Below are positions 49,381 to 56,132 of a stretch of 56,132 nt of DNA, in pieces. The stretch is taken from NCBI GenBank assembly GCA_019359285.1, contig JAHHHQ010000072.1, positions 1 through 56,132 on the forward strand. The letters are read 5' to 3'. The notes under the pieces were generated by a model. That model was not told the origin of the DNA. It made no database searches and worked only from the letters and a program-made list of their open reading frames with translations. The stretch's first letter is position 1; each line of letters opens with the position of its first letter. A program made the translations under genes and the position numbers. This DNA is from Nodosilinea sp. WJT8-NPBG4 (GTDB taxonomy: Bacteria; Cyanobacteriota; Cyanobacteriia; Phormidesmidales; Phormidesmidaceae).

Positions 49381-50385
49381 TTGTGCCCTAACCTTACCGT
49401 TGTGACTTCATCTGGCCCCTACCTTGCGCTTAAAACAGGCTCCGGCGATCGCCAGCTTTCCTTAGCGGGTGGCAGCTACTGGACAGTAGGGCGTGGAGAC
49501 GACAATAATTTTGTGCTGCCCGACCGGTGGATATCGCGCAACCACGCCATGCTTCAGGGTGCCGACAGCGGCCGGTTTTACCTAATCGATCTGGGCAGCC
49601 GCAATGGCACCTTTGTCAACGGGCGTCGGGTCAGCGTGCCAGTCATTCTCCACGACGGCGATTTACTCACCTTTGGTCAGACCGAGCTGCGATTTTTCTC
49701 ACCTGAAGAGGCCGCAGCGGCGTCAGATGCGCCCATGGGTGGGGTCCACGGTCAGAATGCTACCGCTACGGCTATGCTTCACGTGCGGCAGCTAATTTCG
49801 GTGATGGTAGTCGACATTCGCGACTTCACCGTACTGACCCGCCAGATTGATGAAAAAATTCTCTCTGAGGCCATCGGCACCTGGTTTCGCCGCGCCGGAG
49901 AAATTATTGGCCAATACGGCAGCTGGGTCGATAAATACATTGGCGATGCCGTGATGACGGTGTGGATTCACGGCCCTGAGGGGGCCGACCAAGCCAGCAT
50001 GATCAAGATTTTGCAGGCCGTCAGCACCCTGGCCGAAATGACGAGCCAGCTCCACGAGCAGTTTCCGCTGTCGTTCCCCCTGCGCATCGGGGCCGGCATC
50101 AACACGGGCTACGCCATGGTTGGCAACACCGGCAGCGGCGATCGCCCCGACTACACCGCCCTGGGCGACACCGTCAACGCAGCCTTTCGCCTAGAGTCTG
50201 CGACTAAGCCCTTGGGCCTAGATATCGCCATTGGCGAAACCACCTATAAATACTTGCAAAAGTCTGGGGTAGAAGACCCCTGCTTTAAGCACTTCACTAT
50301 AGAGATGAAAGGCTACGAAGAGCCGATCACCACCCATGCAGGCACCTTCATTGGCTTAAACAAGTTTTTGGCGGATTACTCTTGA
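49381..50385 (+). CDS. FHA-domain class III adenylate cyclase
   Basis: 334 residues. An N-terminal FHA domain (~25-100: TVGRGDDNNFVLPDRWISRN (20 residues), then LIDLGSRNGTFVNG) is fused to a class III cyclase domain (~138-300). The metal aspartates are in VVDIRDFT, the adenine-selecting Lys is in DKYIGDAVM, and Thr in DYTALGDTVN suits the class IIIb adenylate cyclases. Asn and Arg of TVNAAFRLE complete the site. It makes cAMP from ATP, with the FHA part probably docking to phosphothreonine. The start is TTG 49381 or GTG 49402. Confidence 0.9.
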   Translation: MCPNLTVVTSSGPYLALKTGSGDRQLSLAGGSYWTVGRGDDNNFVLPDRWISRNHAMLQGADSGRFYLIDLGSRNGTFVNGRRVSVPVILHDGDLLTFGQTELRFFSPEEAAAASDAPMGGVHGQNATATAMLHVRQLISVMVVDIRDFTVLTRQIDEKILSEAIGTWFRRAGEIIGQYGSWVDKYIGDAVMTVWIHGPEGADQASMIKILQAVSTLAEMTSQLHEQFPLSFPLRIGAGINTGYAMVGNTGSGDRPDYTALGDTVNAAFRLESATKPLGLDIAIGETTYKYLQKSGVEDPCFKHFTIEMKGYEEPITTHAGTFIGLNKFLADYS

Positions 50386-50710
50386 CCCTGCTGACCACGT
50401 TGCGCTTAAGGATGAATGTCAGTCCGCCAGCCCTAGAAAAAGTGCCGCCGCCGTCTAAAACTGCCAACTTTACTGGGCATTCACCTACCTACTGCAAAAA
50501 CTCAGTTAATCCGCTACCAAAGCCGCCTGCCAATGCGCCATCAAGCTGTCAGAAGATGCCGCAATTTGTAAATTGCTGGTGACTTCCTGTTGATGCGATT
50601 GCGTCAACTCTCCTAACGCGTTACGCTCTACCCCTCGCCCATCTCATCTCTTTCCCGCTGCAAAAGACAACTTAGGGCTAAGATCGGTAGGCAACTTTCC
50701 CCCTGCCAGC
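50386..50710. other. Intergenic region upstream of purL
   Basis: 325 bases with no recognisable gene or RNA. I see no purine riboswitch or obvious terminator. Short reading frames here show no family features. Confidence 0.5.
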
Positions 50711-53095
50711 ATGACAGCCTTTTCTACCGCCCCTTTTAGCCCCGCAGAAATCGCCTCTGAGGGCATCAAGCCTGAAGAGTACGACGACATTGTGCAGCGC
50801 TTGGGTCGCCACCCCAACCGTGCTGAGCTGGGCATGTTTGGGGTGATGTGGTCAGAGCACTGTTGCTATAAAAACTCGCGCCCCCTGCTCAAACAGTTCC
50901 CCACCGAAGGGCCACGGGTGCTAGTGGGACCAGGGGAAAACGCGGGCGTTATCGATGCCGGGGATGGGCTGCGGGTGGCTTTTAAGATCGAGTCCCACAA
51001 CCATCCTTCTGCCGTTGAGCCGTTCCAGGGGGCCGCCACCGGGGTCGGCGGCATTCTGCGCGACATTTTCACCATGGGGGCGCGACCGATCGCCGTGCTC
51101 AACTCCCTGCGGTTTGGGGATCTGACCGACAGCCGCACCCGTCGCCTGTGCCAGGGGGTGGTGTCGGGCATTGCCCACTACGGCAACTGCTTTGGGGTGC
51201 CCACCGTGGGCGGCGAAGTGTATTTTGATGCCGCTTATAACGGCAACCCGCTGGTGAATGCGATGGCGATCGGCATCATGGAAACCGACGACATCGTCAA
51301 ATCTGGGGCGGCGGGCCTGGGTAACCCAGTGGTGTATGTTGGCTCCACCACTGGGCGCGACGGCATGGGTGGGGCCAGCTTCGCTAGTGCAGAATTGTCT
51401 GATGAGTCTGAGCAAAACCGCCCTGCCGTGCAGGTGGGCGACCCTTTTCTCGAGAAATCCCTGGTGGAGGCCTGTTTAGAGGCGTTTAAGACAGGGGCGA
51501 TCGTCGCCGCCCAGGATATGGGCGCGGCGGGTCTTACCTGTTCCACAGCCGAGATGGCGGCCAAGGGAGGCGTCGGCATCGAGCTAGATCTCGACCTCAT
51601 CCCGGTGCGGGAAACCGGCATGGTGCCCTACGAGTATCTGTTGTCGGAATCCCAGGAGCGCATGCTATTTGTGGTCGCCAAGGGCCGTGAAGCCGAGGTG
51701 ATCGAAATCTTCGAGCGCTGGGGTCTTCATGCCGTGGTTGCAGGCACCGTCATCCCAGACTCCATCGTGCGGATTCTCTTTAAAGGAGAGGTTGCTGCCG
51801 AAATTCCCGCCCTGGCTTTGGCCGAAAACACGCCGATCTATCACCGAGAACTGCTGAGCGAACCGCCCGAATACGCCCAAAAAGCCTGGGCTTGGAGTGA
51901 AGATAGCCTGCCCCCTTGCCCAGCCGAGGGCATATCTCTACCCACTGCCGGGAATGCCTCTTGGACTGAGGTGCTCCACCGGCTGCTGGGGCAGCCCACG
52001 ATCGCATCGAAAGCCTGGGTTTACCGCCAGTACGACCACCAGGTGCAAAACAACACCGTCCAGCGCCCCGGCCAGGGCGACGCCGCGGTCATTCGCCTGC
52101 GTCCCCAGGAGGCGGTCCCTGGGTATCGACCAAGCGGTACCACCCGCGGGCTGGCGGCTACGGTAGACTGCAACGCCCGCTACGTGTACCTCAACCCCTA
52201 CGAAGGCGCTAAAGCTGCCGTAGCCGAAGCGGCCCGCAACCTCAGCTGTGTCGGTGCCCTGCCCCTGGCAGTGACCGACAACCTCAACTTTGGCAGCCCC
52301 GAGAAGCCCATCGGCTACTGGCAGCTGGCCAACGCCTGCCGTGGTTTAGCCGATGCCTGCCGTGAGTTTGAAACCCCCGTGACCGGGGGCAATGTCTCGC
52401 TCTACAACGAAACGGTGGATAGCCAGGGCAACCCCCAGCCGATCTACCCCACCCCCGTAGTTGGCATGGTGGGGCTGATTGACGATCTCACCTACACCTG
52501 TGGCCAGGGTTGGCAGCAAGAGGGTGACTTGATCTACTTGCTGGGTGTGCCGGTGGAGCAGACGGGGACAGCGATCGCAGGCGGCAATCCCCTAGTCACC
52601 CTGGGCGGCTCGGAGTACCTGGCGGCGATCCACGGTCAGGCGACTGGCCACCCCCCAGCGATTGACATGGCGTTGGAGAAGCGAGTGCAAGCCGCCTGCC
52701 GCTACGGCATTGGTCAGGGCTGGGTGCGATCGGCCCACGACAGTGCCGAGGGTGGGTTGGCTGTGGCTTTGGCAGAATCGTGCATCAGTGGGCAGCGTGG
52801 GGCCCTGGTGAAGCTGTCGCTGGAGGCCGGTCAATCTGGCCAGCGGTGGGATCGGCTGCTGTTTGGGGAAGGGGGCGCAAGAATTGTCGTCTCGGTAAGC
52901 CGCGAACATCAGGCCGACTGGGAGGCTTACCTGAGTGATCACCTGGCAAGTGAGTGGCAATGGCTGGGGACCGTACAGGGCGACACCTTGACCCTTGCCA
53001 CTCGGGATGGTCAAACCCTGATTGCTGACGCGGTTAAATCTCTGGATTCCACTTGGCACACCGCGATCGAGCAGCGGTTAGCTGGAGAGAGCTAA
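50711..53095 (+). CDS. purL: Phosphoribosylformylglycinamidine synthase subunit PurL
   Basis: 794 residues. PurL of the small type works with PurQ and PurS in the fourth purine step, converting FGAR to FGAM with ATP and glutamine-derived ammonia. The start region MWSEHCCYKNSRPLLKQFPT (20 residues), the KIESHNHPSAVEPFQGAATG (20 residues) active-site segment and the GGNVSLYNET motif near 560 are all family features. It is followed on the same strand by purF, 283 bases on. It lies 325 bases after the cyclase gene. Confidence 0.98.
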   Translation: MTAFSTAPFSPAEIASEGIKPEEYDDIVQRLGRHPNRAELGMFGVMWSEHCCYKNSRPLLKQFPTEGPRVLVGPGENAGVIDAGDGLRVAFKIESHNHPSAVEPFQGAATGVGGILRDIFTMGARPIAVLNSLRFGDLTDSRTRRLCQGVVSGIAHYGNCFGVPTVGGEVYFDAAYNGNPLVNAMAIGIMETDDIVKSGAAGLGNPVVYVGSTTGRDGMGGASFASAELSDESEQNRPAVQVGDPFLEKSLVEACLEAFKTGAIVAAQDMGAAGLTCSTAEMAAKGGVGIELDLDLIPVRETGMVPYEYLLSESQERMLFVVAKGREAEVIEIFERWGLHAVVAGTVIPDSIVRILFKGEVAAEIPALALAENTPIYHRELLSEPPEYAQKAWAWSEDSLPPCPAEGISLPTAGNASWTEVLHRLLGQPTIASKAWVYRQYDHQVQNNTVQRPGQGDAAVIRLRPQEAVPGYRPSGTTRGLAATVDCNARYVYLNPYEGAKAAVAEAARNLSCVGALPLAVTDNLNFGSPEKPIGYWQLANACRGLADACREFETPVTGGNVSLYNETVDSQGNPQPIYPTPVVGMVGLIDDLTYTCGQGWQQEGDLIYLLGVPVEQTGTAIAGGNPLVTLGGSEYLAAIHGQATGHPPAIDMALEKRVQAACRYGIGQGWVRSAHDSAEGGLAVALAESCISGQRGALVKLSLEAGQSGQRWDRLLFGEGGARIVVSVSREHQADWEAYLSDHLASEWQWLGTVQGDTLTLATRDGQTLIADAVKSLDSTWHTAIEQRLAGES

Positions 53096-53378
53096 GCAGG
53101 CTCGGAACTTTCCTTGATTATCTACACAACAGCCCGGTAATCCTTTCTACGTCGGGCCTGCGGAGCCGCCTGCGAAGAATGCGGCAGGTGTTATGATCGA
53201 GCCTATGTTAAGGAACTATTAAATAGGTTAGGGAAGTTCGGTAGTCTCTAATACCGCTTCGAAATTCCTGGCCCTATGATGAAGCTGGGCTCGCATTGAG
53301 GGCAAAATGCGGCAGCCGAATGTGTTGAGAAGTCTTGCTCCTTTGCCAATTGCGTTCTTAAGCCACCCTGCACCACCA

Positions 53379-54932
53379 ATGACGTTCCCTTCTAAATCTT
53401 TCCTAGACGAGTCCTACGATTCCCCTCAGGATCATGTTGCGGATACTCGTTCCGAGTCGCTGCTTGAACACCCCGATAAGCCCGAAGAGGCCTGTGGCAT
53501 CTTCGGGCTTTATGCTCCTGACGAAGAGGTGGCTCGGCTAGCCTACTTTGGTTTATTTGCCCTACAACACCGGGGCCAAGAGTCGGCAGGCATTGCCACC
53601 TTCAACGCCTCTGGCAGCCACTGCTACAAGCACATGGGTCTGGTGTCTCAGGTATTTGATGACCAGATTCTGCAAGACCTGTCGGGGCACATTGCTGTGG
53701 GCCACACTCGTTACTCCACCACTGGCTCTAGTCACGTATGCAATGCTCAGCCTGCCATGGTACCTACCCGTCTAGGTGACCTGGCCCTGGCCCACAACGG
53801 CAATTTGGTTAACGCCGCCGACCTGCGCGAAGAACTGTTAGACCGCCACCATGACCTGGTGACCACTACCGATTCAGAAATGATTGCCTTTGCCTTGGCT
53901 GAGGCCGTCAATGATGGGGCCGATTGGGTCAGTGCCGCCGAGCAAGCCTTTAACCGCTGTTACGGAGCGTTTAGCCTGGTGATTGGCACGCCCAACGGCA
54001 TTCTTGGCGCCCGCGATCAGCAGGGGATTCGACCCCTAGTGCTGGGGGTGCTGGGCCCTGACATTCCTGAAGTGGGGCAACCGGCTCACTACGTGCTGGC
54101 CTCGGAAACCTGTGCCCTCGACATCATTGGGGCAACCTACGTCCGTGATATTGAACCGGGTGAGCTGGTGTGGATTACCCCCGAGGGAATTATTTCTCGC
54201 CAGTGGGCAGAGGCGACCCAGCGCAAGCTCTGCGTGTTTGAGATGATCTACTTTTCGCGACCCGATAGCATCGTCAACGGAGAGAGCTTGTACAGCTACC
54301 GTCGGCGGTTAGGTCACCAGCTGGCTAAGGAAGCCCCTGCCGATGTGGATTTGATTATGGCGGTGCCTGACTCTGGGGTGCCAGCGGCGATCGGCTTTTC
54401 GCAGCAGTCTCAGATTCCCTATGCGGAGGGGCTGATCAAGAACCGCTATGTGGGACGCACCTTTATCCAGCCCACCCAATCTATGCGGGAGGTGGGCATT
54501 CGCATGAAGCTGAACCCTCTCAAGGATGTGCTAGAGGGCAAGCGAATTTTGATCGTGGATGACTCGATTGTGCGAGGTACCACCAGCCGTAAGATTGTGC
54601 AGGCTCTGCGGGATGCTGGAGCGACCGAGGTGCACATGCGGATTTCGTCGCCGCCGGTTACTCACCCCTGTTTTTACGGCATTGATACCGACAACCAAGA
54701 TCAGTTGATTGCGGCCACCAAGACCCTAGACGAGATTGCCGATCAAATCAATGTAGACTCCCTAGCCTATCTGAGCTGGGAGGGCATGCTGGCCGCGACA
54801 AACCAGGAGCCAGGCAGCTTCTGCTCTGCTTGCTTTACGGGCAACTATCCGGTAGAAATTCCTGAACCCTTTAAGCGGGCCAAGCTCAAGTTTGAGGCCA
54901 AAGAACCGGTGGCGACCTTAGGGGTGCCCTAG
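53379..54932 (+). CDS. purF: Amidophosphoribosyltransferase
   Basis: 517 residues from the ATG at 53379. PurF makes phosphoribosylamine from PRPP and glutamine, the first committed purine step. It is an N-terminal nucleophile enzyme: a propeptide of 38 residues precedes Cys39 in EEACGIFGLY, so cleavage must expose it. The PRPP motif is ILIVDDSIVRGTTS, and cysteines near the end (FCSACFTGNYPVEIP) fit an iron-sulfur cluster. A longer frame opens 24 codons upstream but looks less likely. It follows purL. Confidence 0.97.
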   Translation: MTFPSKSFLDESYDSPQDHVADTRSESLLEHPDKPEEACGIFGLYAPDEEVARLAYFGLFALQHRGQESAGIATFNASGSHCYKHMGLVSQVFDDQILQDLSGHIAVGHTRYSTTGSSHVCNAQPAMVPTRLGDLALAHNGNLVNAADLREELLDRHHDLVTTTDSEMIAFALAEAVNDGADWVSAAEQAFNRCYGAFSLVIGTPNGILGARDQQGIRPLVLGVLGPDIPEVGQPAHYVLASETCALDIIGATYVRDIEPGELVWITPEGIISRQWAEATQRKLCVFEMIYFSRPDSIVNGESLYSYRRRLGHQLAKEAPADVDLIMAVPDSGVPAAIGFSQQSQIPYAEGLIKNRYVGRTFIQPTQSMREVGIRMKLNPLKDVLEGKRILIVDDSIVRGTTSRKIVQALRDAGATEVHMRISSPPVTHPCFYGIDTDNQDQLIAATKTLDEIADQINVDSLAYLSWEGMLAATNQEPGSFCSACFTGNYPVEIPEPFKRAKLKFEAKEPVATLGVP

Positions 54933-55316
54933 CTGACGCAGGCCAAGGTTATGCGCCAGTCTTGGCCCTGCTGTTGCACTTTAAAGGAGCGACATTTGGC
55001 TAAAAACTTCGGTAGGCCTTTGGGCTCGCCGATGCGTTTTAGCGCAGCGCTCATGGACTCTTGGTGGACGTGGGCAAAGTAGGTCGCCAGCACTGAGAGC
55101 TGAATTTGACTGTCTGTTTGACCCGAGGATAGACGCCACAGGAGGGTAATTAGCGCCTGCTCTAGGCGGTGGGCATCGGTGATGGGCGGTGGCACCACTG
55201 CCGACCTCCGTGAGCAGATCCGCCCGCTGCTGCTGCGTTTTCAGCAGTGCGGTGTGCAGAAAACGAGCAATCTTCTCACAGTGCTCTGTGGTAGGCGGCT
55301 CAGGGGAGCGAGTCAT
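54929..55316 (-). pseudogene. Hypothetical gene split by an apparent frameshift
   Basis: Two frames on the minus strand seem to be parts of one gene. The first runs from ATG 55316 (MTRSPEPPTTEHCEKIARFL) to about 55200 with a helical, plausible sequence ending LLTEVGS; beyond this its translation turns into a Pro/Arg-rich shadow. The second, from ~55198 to the stop at 54929, carries a well-formed 89-residue domain (ITDAHRLEQALITLLWRLSS..., then MSAALKRIGEPKGLPKFLAK with CRSFKV). The second part lacks a good start and resembles small winged-helix-like (LOTUS-type) domains. A one-base indel near GGCAGTGGTG would join them. It overlaps the purF end by 4 bases. Confidence 0.65.
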
Positions 55317-55522
55317 ACCTAGGGGCCTAAGGATTAATGGCTTAGTCTACACGATGAAAAATCCAGCTTTTCTCGAAGCATAGCAACGGCAGCTTCTCAG
55401 GTTTAGGTTACCCCTGTTGCAATGGCTACACCCCGCCGCTGGTCTAGGCAAGGTAAACTTCGCATATCTAGCGATTTGCTGTAGTAAAGATCGCTATACC
55501 GGCGGAATGGAGTGTTGGCACC

Positions 55523-56038
55523 ATGGGCAAGGGCAGAATAGAAGCCTTTAGTGATGGCGTGCTCGCTATCATCATCACAATTATGGTGCTAGAGCTGAAG
55601 ATACCCCACGAGGCTGAGCTTACGGCGCTGCAACCGCTGATTCCGGTGTTTTTGAGCTACGTGCTGAGCTTTGTCTACATCGGTATTTACTGGAACAACC
55701 ACCATCACCTGCTGCAGGCGGTGCGCCAGGTGAATGGCAATGTGCTGTGGGCCAACCTGCACCTGCTGTTTTGGCTGTCGCTGATTCCCTTCGTCACAGG
55801 GTGGACAGGGGAGAACCACTCTGCGGCACTGCCAGTGGCGTTTTATGGAGGAGTACTGCTGTTTGCGGCTATCGCCTACTATATCCTCTGTCGAACGCTG
55901 ATTGCCTATGAAGGCCGAGATTCGGCCCTGGCGACCGCGGTAGGGCGCGACTGGAAGGGCAAGATATCGGTCGTGATTTATGCGATCGCCATCCCCCTCG
56001 CCTTCTTGAATTCGTGGCTATTGCAGATAAGGAGCTAG
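55523..56038 (+). CDS. TMEM175/DUF1211-type potassium channel protein, truncated
   Basis: 171 residues. The family signature RIEAFSDGVLAI (FSD motif at 9-11) is at the start, and five hydrophobic helices follow. Bacterial TMEM175 relatives have six helices and about 190-210 residues. Here the protein stops after ...IPLAFLNSW with the odd tail LLQIRS, and one base later an IS630-family transposase ends on the opposite strand. The simplest reading is that the insertion removed the last helix. The remaining protein may be non-functional. Confidence 0.85.
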   Translation: MGKGRIEAFSDGVLAIIITIMVLELKIPHEAELTALQPLIPVFLSYVLSFVYIGIYWNNHHHLLQAVRQVNGNVLWANLHLLFWLSLIPFVTGWTGENHSAALPVAFYGGVLLFAAIAYYILCRTLIAYEGRDSALATAVGRDWKGKISVVIYAIAIPLAFLNSWLLQIRS

Positions 56039-56132
56039 TTAGGACAGTTTTTTGAAGGCATCGTCGACCGCATCCCAGAGATGGTCAAAGGTCTTTAGCG
56101 TTTTACGCAGGTGATGTTTCAAGCGCGCCCAG
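56039..56132 (-). mobile_element. IS630-family transposase, C-terminal fragment cut by the window edge
   Basis: Reading leftward from the window end gives 30 codons to a TAA at 56041-56039: WARLKHHLRKTLKTFDHLWD then AVDDAFKKLS. This matches the C-terminus of IS630/Tc1-type transposases. The stop lies one base from the end of the TMEM175 frame. IS630 elements insert at TA; a TA lies at ~56019 in the TGGCTATTG of the channel gene, just where its normal sequence seems to end. Confidence 0.85.

Noticed and set aside
50382..50582. Short frame after the cyclase gene
   Set aside because: Ser/Pro-rich, no ribosome site, no motifs.
50386..50710. Purine riboswitch upstream of purL
   Set aside because: No conserved aptamer core could be drawn in the gap.
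1..56132. CRISPR arrays, prophage or defence-island genes
   Set aside because: No regular direct repeats with spacers, no phage structural or integrase genes and no Cas or restriction proteins were seen.

Overview
The window is chromosomal DNA from a cyanobacterium, probably a filamentous Leptolyngbya/Nodosilinea-type lineage (the lineage is an inference). HIP1 octamers (GCGATCGC) are scattered across both strands. Several families are largely or wholly cyanobacterial or plastid: PSRP-3/Ycf65, the TIGR03279 radical SAM protein, the DUF3120 membrane protein and the TIGR01548 HAD hydrolase. Genes are mostly single units or small pairs in mixed orientation, many with clear hairpin terminators. 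I saw no rRNA, no convincing tRNA, no CRISPR array and no prophage.

Layout. 0-9 kb: the start of an IS5-type transposase, a CPA2 antiporter with two stress-protein-like domains, a decayed copy of the groL 3' end, a lipoprotein, the groES-groL operon under a perfect CIRCE element, a DMT transporter, and a GDSL esterase with an N-terminal RTX-like region. 9-16 kb: glutamate dehydrogenase, two oxidoreductase/HxlR-regulator divergons that share an operator-like heptamer, Aat, a Uma2 nuclease, ribosomal protein S14, a 23-residue membrane peptide and a DUF362 protein. 16-26 kb: a secreted protein of four two-cysteine repeats, dxs, an orphan ExbD, a VOC protein, an RluD-type pseudouridine synthase, several envelope proteins, threonine synthase and a LysR regulator.

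26-39 kb: a DUF4114 PEP-CTERM protein, a HAD hydrolase, PSRP-3, atpD-atpC, ppk1, an RhlE-type helicase whose motif II reads DECD, and membrane proteins including one with a voltage-sensor-like segment. 39-50 kb: an alpha/beta hydrolase, a BlaI-type repressor overlapping an M56 protease (candidate PetR/PetP copper switch), a MoeB-rhodanese enzyme next to a JAMM protease, a TolC-type protein, the TIGR03279 protein, UppP, DUF3120 and an FHA-adenylate cyclase. 50-56 kb: purL and purF, a small gene that appears frameshifted, and a TMEM175-type channel whose last helix appears to be cut off by an IS630-family element running off the window end.

Most of the window is core metabolism and housekeeping: chaperonin, ATP synthase, purines, isoprenoid precursors, threonine, glutamate, polyphosphate and cell-wall lipid recycling. 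The less ordinary parts are the two HxlR divergons, the four-fold cysteine-repeat protein, the overlapping repressor/protease pair, the MoeZ-JAMM pair, the HIP1 site inside a helicase catalytic motif, the micro-ORF, the groL remnant and the IS scars at both edges. No single locus here is clearly a new defence or biosynthetic system.
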